Assembly: GCA_049340005.1 (NCBI GenBank)
Contig: JBMPIY010000014.1
Source: CAXBDP01 sp963974465
GTDB taxonomy: Bacteria > Bacteroidota > Bacteroidia > Cytophagales > Cyclobacteriaceae
DNA: 64,000 bases
Direction: 5' to 3' (one strand)
Within the stretch, counting starts at the first letter, position 1. Each line of letters starts with the position of its first letter. Position numbers and translations under genes: made by a program. Of the stretch, positions 17,285 through 26,598 are shown piece by piece. A model generated the notes under the pieces. That model did not search any database. It was not told where the DNA came from and worked only from the letters and a program-made list of their open reading frames with translations.

Positions 17285-19483
17285 CTACATATTTAACCAA
17301 TAGGTCATTTTAAGTACAAGTGCTCTATTTTTGGACATCCATTGATCCGGGAAGTAATTATCCGTGTACACAATAAAAAGATCCGAAACTGGTCTATATC
17401 TCCACTGAAAGCGGGTGTTGATATTCACATTGTCAATCTGGTTGTTGTATTGGACGAATGTGGTCCAGAATACACTACGTGAGAAAGTGAAATCGAATTT
17501 TGGTCCGATTAAGAATAGATCGGCATCATTATAAGGCTCTGGAAGACGGAGTTTGTTGTAATTGGCATCAAGTGAAATGGTGCCAGAATAGCCAAATCTC
17601 CAATTGATTGATCCTCTCAAATTATCTCTTGTTCCGTTAAAATAATCGCCTGTACTTGCATTAATATTATAGCTAAATGGAAGCCTTAAATTAGATCTGA
17701 AACCCACATTATACGTCCAATTGCGGTAATCTGTATCTGCGGCTAATTTCTCTCCACCAGTATTAGTTGGGTCGAATGAGGAAAATAGATAAGTATAAGT
17801 TTGCTTAGCACTTACAGAGAAATTTGCTAACGATTGAAATTGTACATTATAGTTGATAGAAAGGTCTTGATCGGTCATTCCATACTCTTGATTCCAGATA
17901 AAATCTAAATCTACTGTTGGGCCATGGCGATTAACCAAATTAGATTGTGGGAACCATTGATAGCCAATTCGAGGTGAAGCTTGACTATAATTGGTTCTAG
18001 GCGTATAACCCACTTCAGGGTTGTAATTTTCACCGATTTTGGTGTAAGTCAAACTTGCAGTCCAATTCAAATCATCGTATAAAAGACGGCCATGTGCAGC
18101 AAAGCTTTTGTCTGGATTTTCATGTTCAATAGATTTGTGAAAGAAGAATTTGCCCGACCATTTATTATCACTAGATGCGAGGTTGTAATCTAAACCAACT
18201 AGGCGATTATAGTTATTTGTAGTATTCAAGTCAAAGGATTCTTGATTCACTACGATCATACCAATATTGGATCTGCCAAATATTTTCCTTTGGACAGCAG
18301 CAACAGTGTAGTTTTTACTTTCGACTCCACTTTCTGGTATTTTATCGGTCTGCATATTGAGCAAACCTACCCGCCAATTATTATCTATTTTACCACTTAT
18401 GCGGCCACCGAGGATAATTCTATTTTGGATGTTTTGTCCAGTATTTTCATCTCGATCTACACCGATTCGTCTAGAGAAAAATGGTCGTGCTCGTTGCATA
18501 CCGAAATCGGAAAATAGATCAGCATTTTCCAAGAAAAATTGCCGCCTTTCGGGAAAGAAGATTTCGAAGCGATCGAGATTAGTTACTTGCTGATCTACCT
18601 CAACTTGGGAGAAATCCGGATTAAATGTTAAGTCCAAATTCAAAGCCGGGCCAATGGCAACTTTTGCATCACCACCTACACTGAAATTATGGTCTGTTTC
18701 TGTGCCTTCAAGGTGGTTTTTGGTAATTCCTCCCGCAGCATAGGGGATTAAAGCTATATTGGAGCCGGGGCTTCCAAGTGGCACCTCCCAAATAATTTCT
18801 CTTGCGAATGCAAGTGCAATCATGCTATAGTTTTTGGGTATAGGTGCCCAAGTAGATCGTTCATTATATTCACTATCAATGCGATAGAAGTTAGCATTCC
18901 ATTTGGTAGAGCCTTCGCTGAATCGCAAAGTTTTTAGCGGAATCGCCATCTCCGCTATCCAATAGCCATCGTAAATTTTTGCTTCAGCAAACCATACATT
19001 ATCCCAAGCTAAGCTCAAATCTCCTGAGCCTAACCCTCCATTTGCTACAAGCCCTTCACGCTGTACTCCGTAGGGATTTACTCCAAACTGATAGGCATTT
19101 GTTCTATCCAAAAATGTATCGAATGTTACCGTAAAGCCATCGTTTTGTTCGCCACGAAAATCACGCCTCAAAGAAGTACTTACATAGCTTCGAGGCCCTT
19201 TATTTTGCATAATGGCTCCTACATAAATGAAATTTTCATCGTAAGTAATCCGCACTTGAGTCTGCGCTTCGGCCATAGATGTGTCCGCTGGATAATACTG
19301 GAAGAATTGATCTGTAGGTAAAGCTAAATCCCAATCTGTCTCATCCAACACGCCATCAATTACTATCGCACCTCTTGCTTGTTTGGCTATTAGTGGGTCT
19401 AATTCAAGGCCATTTTGGCCGAAAGATTCTAGAGATAAAAAAAGTGATATCGCTAAAGCGAGTAGAAATAGATTTTTTTTCAT
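17285..19483 (-). CDS. CBM9-like plus outer-membrane beta-barrel protein (DUF5916 type)
   Basis: The start is taken at the ATG giving MKKNLFLLALA. It has a signal peptide, then a family 9 carbohydrate-binding/DOMON-like beta-sandwich (about residues 40-220: IDGVLDETDW, YVGAIMQ, AEMAIPLKTLRF). A long beta-barrel follows to the C-terminal aromatic strand (MTYWLNM). The FFPERRQFFLEN segment is typical of DUF5916 proteins of Bacteroidota. It probably sits in the outer membrane; ligand and role are unknown. It lies downstream of the LytTR/LytS pair but 125 bases separate them. One sense GCGGGAGG copy (18729). Confidence 0.8.
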   Translation of the reverse strand: MKKNLFLLALAISLFLSLESFGQNGLELDPLIAKQARGAIVIDGVLDETDWDLALPTDQFFQYYPADTSMAEAQTQVRITYDENFIYVGAIMQNKGPRSYVSTSLRRDFRGEQNDGFTVTFDTFLDRTNAYQFGVNPYGVQREGLVANGGLGSGDLSLAWDNVWFAEAKIYDGYWIAEMAIPLKTLRFSEGSTKWNANFYRIDSEYNERSTWAPIPKNYSMIALAFAREIIWEVPLGSPGSNIALIPYAAGGITKNHLEGTETDHNFSVGGDAKVAIGPALNLDLTFNPDFSQVEVDQQVTNLDRFEIFFPERRQFFLENADLFSDFGMQRARPFFSRRIGVDRDENTGQNIQNRIILGGRISGKIDNNWRVGLLNMQTDKIPESGVESKNYTVAAVQRKIFGRSNIGMIVVNQESFDLNTTNNYNRLVGLDYNLASSDNKWSGKFFFHKSIEHENPDKSFAAHGRLLYDDLNWTASLTYTKIGENYNPEVGYTPRTNYSQASPRIGYQWFPQSNLVNRHGPTVDLDFIWNQEYGMTDQDLSINYNVQFQSLANFSVSAKQTYTYLFSSFDPTNTGGEKLAADTDYRNWTYNVGFRSNLRLPFSYNINASTGDYFNGTRDNLRGSINWRFGYSGTISLDANYNKLRLPEPYNDADLFLIGPKFDFTFSRSVFWTTFVQYNNQIDNVNINTRFQWRYRPVSDLFIVYTDNYFPDQWMSKNRALVLKMTYWLNM

Positions 19484-19625
19484 GGTTTGGGCACCAATCA
19501 AATAGATTGTGGCTGATTTTTCAAGCCATTCAAAATATTTATTCTATTTTTTTGATGGTTTGGCCAAATATAGTTTTGAATGGTAACAAAAATGAGAGAG
19601 ATTCTAAATCATGATTTGTTAGGTG

Positions 19626-20309
19626 CTATTTAAGCAAATTGGAATCGAGTAATTCAGTTACAGCAGTTTTGTAAACTTGGCCTACTGGAATTTTCTTGTT
19701 TTCGATAATTAATTCAGAAGCGTAATAACTATTGATTTTGGTATAGTTGATAATGAAGGAACGGTGCACGCGCATGAATTTATTTGGCGGGAGGACTTCC
19801 TCTAAATTTTTCATGGTTTGATGCTGAATGTAGCTTTTATCTGTGGTGTGAATTTTCACATAATCCTTCATTCCCTCAATAAAGGTGATGTCGTCAAGTG
19901 CGATTTTGTGGAATTGTCCCCCTTCCTTTATAAAATAGAATGTACTTTCCTTTGTATGCTTTTCTTTGAAGCGACGGATGGCTTGTAAAAATCTAGGGTA
20001 GGGAATAGGTTTGACTAAATAATCCAACACTTCCATGCTGAAGCCTTCTACTGCATGTTGTGAGTATGCAGTAGTGAAAATGACTTCGGTAGTTTTAGGG
20101 AGCATTTTGGCCATATCCAATCCTGTGATTTCGGGCATATTGATGTCCAAAAAAATTAAGGGAATAGAATGCTTACTAATATGTGTAAGCGCCTCTTCAG
20201 CATTGTCGAATTCAGTCACTGGGTCGAACTCCGGCAATTTGTTTAAGTAATTTCGGATTACCCTTCTTGCCAATGGCTCATCATCAATTATCAAGCAAGG
20301 GTATTTCAT
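19626..20309 (-). CDS. LytTR-type response regulator
   Basis: A 227-residue protein with a receiver domain (acidic pocket IIDDE, phospho-acceptor Asp in FLDINMPEI, switch Thr in FTTAYS, Lys in VKPI) and a C-terminal LytTR DNA-binding domain (YFIKEGGQFHKI, MRVHRSFIIN). It receives phosphate from the LytS-like kinase encoded directly upstream, whose stop overlaps its start (ATGA, 20306-20309). The target genes are not evident; the CBM9 barrel gene just downstream is one candidate. Confidence 0.92.
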   Translation of the reverse strand: MKYPCLIIDDEPLARRVIRNYLNKLPEFDPVTEFDNAEEALTHISKHSIPLIFLDINMPEITGLDMAKMLPKTTEVIFTTAYSQHAVEGFSMEVLDYLVKPIPYPRFLQAIRRFKEKHTKESTFYFIKEGGQFHKIALDDITFIEGMKDYVKIHTTDKSYIQHQTMKNLEEVLPPNKFMRVHRSFIINYTKINSYYASELIIENKKIPVGQVYKTAVTELLDSNLLK

Positions 20310-21343
20310 TGTAAGTAAAGGTTTAGTACCACTTTGAATTGTGCGTCTTCCTTATTGATAAACAAATCATAACGACCCGGATAAAGTCTTTCCAAACGTT
20401 TGCGCACATTGTTGATGCCCGTGCCTGTGCTTTCTTTCTTTATAGATGAGTTGAAATTGTTGATACAAGTGAACGTAATTTGCTTGGCTTTGCATTCCAA
20501 ATTGATACGAACGACCCCCCCGCTTTTTAGCGTATTGATGCCATGCTTAAAAGCATTTTCAACAAAAGGAATCAACAATAGAGGCTCTACCATTTTGAAA
20601 TCTGTTTCTCCATTTACTTCAAAACTAATTTCCGCCTTGTCTCCTGTTCGTAGCTTTTCCAGATCAAGATAATCACGCAGATAATTGACTTCCTCTTTGA
20701 GTAAAATTTTATCCTCGTGAGCTCTATCAACCATATAGCGCATGATTTGCGATAATTTCATGGTGATTTCAGGTGCACGATCATCTTTTTCCAGCGCCAA
20801 GCTATAGATGGAATTAAGGCTATTGAAGAGAAAATGTGGATTTACTTGTGCGCGAAGGAGTTTTACTTCAGAATCGAGTTGGGTGGCTTTGTTTTCCCAT
20901 TGCACATAGTTCATAAAGTATTCTAGGATGAACTTGCCTATCAGCATCAGAAAGCTCAGAATGACGAAAAAGGCTAAATGGATACCAAAATGACGAGAAT
21001 TGCGAACGTCAACATCGAATACCTCTAATAATCCCATAAAAAGGAGGGCTGCTAAAATGCAACTAATGGTATATGATAATGCCCAAATGATGTATCGGTT
21101 TTTGCTGAAAAAGCGTGGAACCAGCTTGCCATGATTGATATATACTACCATGGAAAGTAGTAAAGTAAGAAAGGCTGCACTCGCAAATGCATCCGAGAAA
21201 TGGTTGGCTGATGAAGTAAATAAGAGAATGAGAAATAAGAAAAACCAACCAATCAGATGGAGAATGATATGCGCTCTCGGATCATTCAGTATTTCAATCC
21301 ATTGGTTGCTTCCTTGTTTCAATTGTTGTGTGTTTGTGCTCAT
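20306..21343 (-). CDS. LytS/YehU-type sensor histidine kinase
   Basis: A 345-residue protein with four N-terminal TM helices and no obvious ligand-binding loop. The His_kinase motif follows (RAQVNPHFLFNSLNSIY, phospho-acceptor His), then a HATPase_c domain (VENAFKHGIN, GTGINNVRKRLE). This architecture is standard for Bacteroidota kinases that pair with LytTR regulators. Co-transcribed and overlapping with the downstream regulator gene. Confidence 0.91.
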   Translation of the reverse strand: MSTNTQQLKQGSNQWIEILNDPRAHIILHLIGWFFLFLILLFTSSANHFSDAFASAAFLTLLLSMVVYINHGKLVPRFFSKNRYIIWALSYTISCILAALLFMGLLEVFDVDVRNSRHFGIHLAFFVILSFLMLIGKFILEYFMNYVQWENKATQLDSEVKLLRAQVNPHFLFNSLNSIYSLALEKDDRAPEITMKLSQIMRYMVDRAHEDKILLKEEVNYLRDYLDLEKLRTGDKAEISFEVNGETDFKMVEPLLLIPFVENAFKHGINTLKSGGVVRINLECKAKQITFTCINNFNSSIKKESTGTGINNVRKRLERLYPGRYDLFINKEDAQFKVVLNLYLQ

Positions 21344-21426
21344 GTCGGTGATTGTTTGCTCGAAATAGCATTATCCTTTGCATGGAATAAATTTTATTCG
21401 AGCAACCACCTGATTTTTTCGACTAA

Positions 21427-21798
21427 CTAATCTTCCGGATAAGGTACGAATATGAAATTGGTAAACTTAGCATCGATCACGAACAAGCAGCAAAACTCAT
21501 CAGGATTTTTATATACCCTTTTGAAATTCTCTTCGTCCTCGATCAGTTTGCGTTGGATAAATTCATCCACATAGGTCATATAGTAATTCCATTCATTTTC
21601 CTGGCGACCTCTTTCAAAGAGCAAACTGCCAACTGGCTGCAATTGCTGGCACATTGGAAATATTGGATATTCAGAAAAACCACGTTCACGAATTTGTTGA
21701 GAAGCTTCCTTTATCGTATCACATACTTTCAGGAAATCTGTAGTGATTTTACCAATGTATTTGCCATCGAGTTCTACATCATTGTGAATAGTAGTCAT
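21427..21798 (-). CDS. Hypothetical 123-residue protein following rlmD
   Basis: The start is the ATG giving MTTIHNDVEL; the frame extends further upstream but only inside rlmD. The gene begins 2 bases after the rlmD stop, so it is translated from the same message. The product is soluble, acidic and mixed alpha/beta, with CCLFVIDAK near the C terminus. No signal peptide, TM helix or known motif is visible, and I do not recognise the family. Confidence 0.65.
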   Translation of the reverse strand: MTTIHNDVELDGKYIGKITTDFLKVCDTIKEASQQIRERGFSEYPIFPMCQQLQPVGSLLFERGRQENEWNYYMTYVDEFIQRKLIEDEENFKRVYKNPDEFCCLFVIDAKFTNFIFVPYPED

Positions 21799-21800
21799 AA

Positions 21801-23210
21801 TTAACGTTTTTCTAGTAAAACAACATTTTCGACATGGGCAGTTTGTGGGAACATATCCACCGGTTGTACTGCTACTACTTTGTATGCAGCATCGAGCATT
21901 GCCAAATCTCTTGCCTGTGTAGCGGGGTTGCAACTTACATAAACAATGCGGGAGGTTTGGCTTTTGATTAAAACATCCACCACATCTGCATGCATTCCAG
22001 CTCTTGGAGGGTCGGTAATGATGACATCTGGTTTGCCATGCTCAAGGATAAAATCCTCATTGAGCATATCCTTCATATCACCTGCATAGAATACCGTATT
22101 GTCGATTTTATTTATTTCGGAATTCAGTTTAGCATCCTCAATTGCCTCGGGCACCGATTCAATCCCGATTACCTTTTTAGCCTTTTTGGCTACGAAATTC
22201 GCAATGGTTCCTGTGCCAGTATAGAGGTCATACACGATCTCGTCGCCTTTGAGCTGAGCAAAATCTCTTGCCACTTTGTATAACTCATAGGCCTGCAAGC
22301 TATTGGTTTGGTAAAATGACTTTGGACCTACCCTGAAAGTCAATCCTTCCATTTCTTCCTCTATGAATGGCGTACCACTATAACAAACCACTTCTTGGTC
22401 GTAATACGACTCATTCAATTTCTGATTGATGATGTAGTTCAAGGAAGTAATCTGCGGGAATGAATTTTTGATAAAGTCCATTATTGGCTCAAGCAGTTCG
22501 GGCATATCTCGAGCTACTTGTAATATCACCATTACTTGCCCATTGCTACTTTGGCGTAAAATCAAATTTCGCAAATAGCCACTATCTTGATTTTTGAGAT
22601 TGTAAAATGGGATTTCGTTTTTGAGCGCAAAATCATAAACAGCTTGTCGGATGGTATTGGAAGGCTCGGGCATCAAATGGCAAGTATCAATTTGCAATAC
22701 TTTGTCAAATGCATGGCGAATATGAAAGCCCAATGCATTGGATTCAAATTCTTTTCCACTACGAATTTCATCAATGGTGAGCCAGCGTTTGTCCGAAAAG
22801 GTGAAGTCTAGTTTATTGCGATATTCTCGATCTTGCTTACAAGCCAATATGGGCTTAATCTCCGGAAACTCAATTTTAGCAATGCGCTCCAATGCATCTT
22901 GCACTTGCTGACTTTTGTAATTTAGCTGTTCGCTATATCTGATATGCTGCCATTTGCAGCCTCCACAAGTTCCAAAATGGCTACAAAATGCTTCCTCCCG
23001 CAAGGGTGATTTTTCTTTGAAATTTACCACCTCAGCTTCTGCAAATTTGCTCCTCACTTTTTTCATCCGAAGATCAACCACATCACCCGGAGCTACATAT
23101 TCTACAAATACCACCCGCCCATCAATACGGGCGATGCATTTGCCTTCAGCAGCCATTTTTTCAATGGTCACGTTTTCGACAATTGCATTTTTACTTTTTC
23201 TACTCAACAT
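21801..23210 (-). CDS. rlmD: 23S rRNA (uracil-5-)-methyltransferase RlmD-type
   Basis: A 469-residue TrmA/RumA-family enzyme. The N-terminal TRAM domain (about 1-60) is followed by the Fe-S motif CSHFGTCGGCKW. The SAM-binding motif is YDLYTGTGTIANF. Catalytic elements are DPPRAGMH and the cysteine of VSCNPATQARD. The family makes 5-methyluridine in 23S rRNA; Bacteroidota often have one RumA-like enzyme, so the exact U position is inferred. Two GCGGGAGG copies (21948 antisense, 22994 sense). Confidence 0.9.
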   Translation of the reverse strand: MLSRKSKNAIVENVTIEKMAAEGKCIARIDGRVVFVEYVAPGDVVDLRMKKVRSKFAEAEVVNFKEKSPLREEAFCSHFGTCGGCKWQHIRYSEQLNYKSQQVQDALERIAKIEFPEIKPILACKQDREYRNKLDFTFSDKRWLTIDEIRSGKEFESNALGFHIRHAFDKVLQIDTCHLMPEPSNTIRQAVYDFALKNEIPFYNLKNQDSGYLRNLILRQSSNGQVMVILQVARDMPELLEPIMDFIKNSFPQITSLNYIINQKLNESYYDQEVVCYSGTPFIEEEMEGLTFRVGPKSFYQTNSLQAYELYKVARDFAQLKGDEIVYDLYTGTGTIANFVAKKAKKVIGIESVPEAIEDAKLNSEINKIDNTVFYAGDMKDMLNEDFILEHGKPDVIITDPPRAGMHADVVDVLIKSQTSRIVYVSCNPATQARDLAMLDAAYKVVAVQPVDMFPQTAHVENVVLLEKR

Positions 23211-23356
23211 GCCACAAAAGTAGGGATTTTGAAGAAGATAATTTCCCTGTGTTGGAAAAGTAAAGGGCTTAGAAATGGTATGCGCAATTTTTAATTAGGA
23301 TTGAATTCGATTTCCTAAAATTTTAGTAAATTTAAAATTCTACAAATTTAAAATCA

Positions 23357-24181
23357 ATGATCAATTACATAAAGAAGAAGTTAGAGAAAAGGAAACTGAA
23401 GCGGACTTTCAGTGAATATGGTCATACAATGAAATCCTTTGATCTGGAGAAAACGGGAAAGGTCAATTATGCACAATGGAATCATCCTTTTGAAGGTGAA
23501 AAGGAGATAAGCCAAAAGCAGGTGGATTTCTTTTCGGAGTTATTAAAGGAAGGCGAATTCGGTATTGACATCGGTGCACATACTGGAGATACTACGGTAC
23601 CCATGGCATTGGCTGCTGGGGCGGGAGGTTTAGTACTTGGACTTGAGCCAAATCCCTATGTGTTCAAAATATTGGAAGTAAATGCAGCCCAAAACAAGGA
23701 TAAAAGCAATATTAAGCCTGTTTGCTACGCAGCAACCGACGAAGATGGCACCTTCACTTTTCAGTATTCTGATGCTTCATTTTGTAATGGCGGCTATTTA
23801 GATCATATCGAAAGTACTAATCATAGACACAATTTCACGCTGGATGTAAAAGGCAAAAATCTTGAGAATGTCTTGCGAAAAGAATATGCAAATGAGCTTC
23901 CCAAGTTGTCGCTCATCAAGATAGATGCAGAAGGCTACGACAAGGAAATTCTGAAAAGTCTGAAGGGAATAATTGCTGAATACAAGCCCAATTTGCTGGT
24001 AGAGTGTTATAAGCGCTTAACCGAAGCTGAGCGGGACGATTTGTACAATACCATCGTAGATATGGGCTACGATCTTTATTACATCGATGGATTTGAGGCC
24101 GGTAATACGCGTGAAAAACTAGCTAAATCAGATATGAGTAAACGTAAGCATTTTGAAATGATGGCAAAGCCTATTGAATAG
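23357..24181 (+). CDS. FkbM-family SAM-dependent methyltransferase
   Basis: A 274-residue protein with the FkbM pattern: SAM-binding GIDIGAHTGDTTVPMA and LGLEPNP, then the SLIKIDAEGYDKEILK segment and LLVECY. Members O-methylate sugars of exopolysaccharide, LPS or natural products. No glycan genes adjoin, so the target is unknown. The gene stands alone between rlmD and higBA. It has a sense GCGGGAGG copy (23621). Confidence 0.88.
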   Translation: MINYIKKKLEKRKLKRTFSEYGHTMKSFDLEKTGKVNYAQWNHPFEGEKEISQKQVDFFSELLKEGEFGIDIGAHTGDTTVPMALAAGAGGLVLGLEPNPYVFKILEVNAAQNKDKSNIKPVCYAATDEDGTFTFQYSDASFCNGGYLDHIESTNHRHNFTLDVKGKNLENVLRKEYANELPKLSLIKIDAEGYDKEILKSLKGIIAEYKPNLLVECYKRLTEAERDDLYNTIVDMGYDLYYIDGFEAGNTREKLAKSDMSKRKHFEMMAKPIE

Positions 24182-24223
24182 ATAGTAAACCTGCGAGAAA
24201 CACCCTGCGAATAAAAATTTTAT

Positions 24224-24258
24224 AAGGTTCCCGTTTTGGTAACTTTTTATTATCTTTG
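24224..24258 (+). promoter_or_regulatory. Promoter and candidate operator of higBA
   Basis: A -7 element TATCTTTG (24251-24258) lies 20 bases before the higB start. Just upstream an imperfect dyad is visible: AAGGTTCCC (24224-24232) against GGTAACTTT (24238-24246), with 7 of 9 positions pairing. HigA-type antitoxins repress their own promoter through such dyads, so this is the likely operator. No convincing -33 element at the usual distance is seen. Confidence 0.5.
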
Positions 24259-24278
24259 AGCGTTAGTAATCGAAATTA

Positions 24279-24572
24279 ATGAGAGTAATTGCTAAAAAGA
24301 TACTTCGGGACTTTTGGAAAAGTCATGCCGATTCAGAAGAGCAGTTAAAAACCTGGTACAAAGAAGCTTCCAAGGCAAACTGGAGAAGTCCTGTTGATAT
24401 CAAGGCTGAATATGCACATGCGAGTGTTCTGAAGAGTGGGCGAGTTGTATTTAATATTTGTGGCAATAAGTATAGATTGATTGTAGACATCAATTATGTA
24501 AGGCAATCTATGCTTATTCGTTTCATTGGAACCCATAATGATTACGATAAGGTAGACGCAGATAAAATTTAA
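24279..24572 (+). CDS. higB: HigB-type mRNA interferase toxin
   Basis: A 97-residue RelE-superfamily protein of the HigB_toxin branch: the LRDFWKSH start, ADSEEQLKTWY, a GRVVFNICGNKYRLIVDI core and the RFIGTHNDYDKVD end with its conserved His and Asp. These toxins cut mRNA on the ribosome. The gene precedes its antitoxin by 4 bases, the reversed toxin-first order typical of hig. Confidence 0.92.
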   Translation: MRVIAKKILRDFWKSHADSEEQLKTWYKEASKANWRSPVDIKAEYAHASVLKSGRVVFNICGNKYRLIVDINYVRQSMLIRFIGTHNDYDKVDADKI

Positions 24573-24576
24573 ACTA

Positions 24577-24933
24577 ATGGATATAAAGGCTATAAAAACC
24601 GAAGAAGATTACAACAAAGCCCTAAAGCGGCTTGAAAAGATATTCCATGCTCACCCTGACTCAACGGAAGGGGACGAGGCCGAAATATTATCAATTTTGA
24701 TTGAGAAGTATGAAGATGAACATTATCCCATTAGTGCTCCAGACCCAATTGAAGCTATTAAGTTTAGAATGGAACAAATGGGAATGGATAATAAAGATTT
24801 AGCTGATATTATTGGATACAAGAGCAGGGTATCGGAGATTTTTAGCCGAAAAAGAAAACTTACGCTTAAGATGATCAGGAATATTCACGAGAAATTAAAA
24901 ATACCCTATGAGTCATTGATTGCTGACTATTGA
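24577..24933 (+). CDS. higA: HigA-type antitoxin with XRE-family HTH
   Basis: A 118-residue protein. The N-terminal helical part probably contacts the toxin. The C-terminal helix-turn-helix (about residues 68-110: MGMDNKDLADIIGYKSRVSEIFSRKRKLT) would bind the dyad before higB. It is the second gene of the pair. The following 165 bases to the next gene contain nothing I can identify. Confidence 0.92.
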   Translation: MDIKAIKTEEDYNKALKRLEKIFHAHPDSTEGDEAEILSILIEKYEDEHYPISAPDPIEAIKFRMEQMGMDNKDLADIIGYKSRVSEIFSRKRKLTLKMIRNIHEKLKIPYESLIADY

Positions 24934-25099
24934 AACACAATTTGCCAACACTGTGTAGTTCCATGGCGATTGAAGTAGTGACGGAGAGTTTACTGCATAT
25001 TGTTACCTTTAATACTGAAGGAAAGTGAAATGCATATATCAGGTGCAGCTACTATCCTCAAACGCTATACATGGTTCAATTAATCAAAAAGCACATTGA

Positions 25100-26521
25100 C
25101 TATCTGTATTCTTCTAATATGGCTGCTAACTTTTGAAGATGATGGTCTTCTGTCGCATAATTGGTAATACAAGCCCGTAAAGCAAATAAGTCAGGTTTCA
25201 AAGCAATGGTGGAGATCCAAGCTTTACCGCTTTTCACCACCCGCCCACATAATGCTTGTAAGTATTCTGTGCTTTGTGTTTCGAGGGTTTTGCCTCTAAA
25301 GCAAACTACCGGAAATGGCGTGTCATTTACCACCTCCCAATTATGTTGGATGAGTAATGCCTTAAGTTTAGCTCCAATTTCAGCTTGGTGGCGAATTACT
25401 TTTTCATAGCCTTCCCAGCCGGCAACGAGCAAACTCATATATACTTTCAGCCCTGTAAATCTTCTTGACCATTGGATCGAATGAGAAAAAGGATCTACTA
25501 TACCCAATTCTTTGCCTTCTTTTGGCATATAGTCCGCTGCGATGCTAAATGTGCGGCTTAGAATTTCTTGATGTTTGGTCAAATAAATACCTGCACCCAT
25601 TGGCACCGAAAACCACTTATGCGCATCGAACGTGATGGAATCCGCTAATTCAATTCCGCCAATTGCTGTTTTCAATTCAGGTACTATGGCCGCAGCGCCA
25701 CCCCATGCAGCATCTACATGAAACCATAATCCCTCAGCTTTACATATCTCAGCAATTTCAACTAACGGATCGATCACGCCAGCACCCGTTGTACCGGCAG
25801 TGCCAGCGATCATAAATGGAATATTGCCTGCTTTTCTGTCTTCTGCAATCAATCGCATGAGTGCGGTCAAATCCATTTTCAGATGATCATCAGATGGCAC
25901 CATTCGAGTGGCCGAGGAACCTAAGCCAGATGTTCTCGCGGCTTTCATTAATGAGTGGTGACTTTGCTCTGAAGCATATAATATGGGTTGTCCTTTTAAT
26001 GCTCTTGCGCCGTGCATAATATAATCAGGGAATTTTTGGCAAATCGCAGTGAGCACAGCCGTTTGGTTTGCCTCTGCACCTCCTGTACAAAATGTGCCAT
26101 CAATACTGTTTTCAGCCATTCCAAATCTCTTCCCTATTTCCTGAATAAGATAATTCTCCACTTCCACAGCAAAGGGACTATGACTCCAAGCTGCCATTTG
26201 CGGGTTATATGCTGCCACCAATGCATCAGCAATTATACCCATTGCAGATGGGCGTGGATTGAACAAGCCATAATACATCGGATGTCCCAAATGCACTTGC
26301 CATTTATCTAGACCTTCCTTCACTTTTTGCAGTGCGAATGCTGGTTCGTTAGCTCTCTCCAAATCGAGCTCAGCAAGGAATTTCCGAATGGCCAAAGGAT
26401 CCAGTTCCGGCGATACGGAAAATTTGTCACCATGTGCATAATAGTCTTCAACTATGTTGGAAAGTTTTTGCCAAAGGTCTTTTCTTTGCTCGGCATTCAA
26501 GTCTAAATCAGCTGGGAACAT
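25100..26521 (-). CDS. Group II PLP-dependent decarboxylase (aromatic/diaminobutyrate-like)
   Basis: A 473-residue fold-type I PLP enzyme of the DOPA/glutamate/diaminobutyrate decarboxylase family. Landmarks are GHPMYYGLFNPRP, GTFCTGGAEANQTAV, the PLP-stacking His in SEQSHHSLMKA, HVDAAWGG, and the Schiff-base Lys in FDAHKWFSVPMG. The substrate amino acid cannot be read from sequence. Stand-alone, cytoplasmic. Confidence 0.88.
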   Translation of the reverse strand: MFPADLDLNAEQRKDLWQKLSNIVEDYYAHGDKFSVSPELDPLAIRKFLAELDLERANEPAFALQKVKEGLDKWQVHLGHPMYYGLFNPRPSAMGIIADALVAAYNPQMAAWSHSPFAVEVENYLIQEIGKRFGMAENSIDGTFCTGGAEANQTAVLTAICQKFPDYIMHGARALKGQPILYASEQSHHSLMKAARTSGLGSSATRMVPSDDHLKMDLTALMRLIAEDRKAGNIPFMIAGTAGTTGAGVIDPLVEIAEICKAEGLWFHVDAAWGGAAAIVPELKTAIGGIELADSITFDAHKWFSVPMGAGIYLTKHQEILSRTFSIAADYMPKEGKELGIVDPFSHSIQWSRRFTGLKVYMSLLVAGWEGYEKVIRHQAEIGAKLKALLIQHNWEVVNDTPFPVVCFRGKTLETQSTEYLQALCGRVVKSGKAWISTIALKPDLFALRACITNYATEDHHLQKLAAILEEYR

Positions 26522-26598
26522 ATAGAGATATTTAGACCTAAAATTAGCCTATTCTCTACTCTACACAAGTGGATATTATATCTAGCAAAAAGGAATTT

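Noticed and set aside
21799..21933. N-terminal extension of the protein after rlmD
   Set aside because: The extension lies within the rlmD coding region and is a Cys/Ser-rich shadow sequence.
23215..23222. TACTTTTG on minus as an rlmD promoter element
   Set aside because: It lies only 5 bases from the assigned ATG, which would put the transcription start inside the gene.
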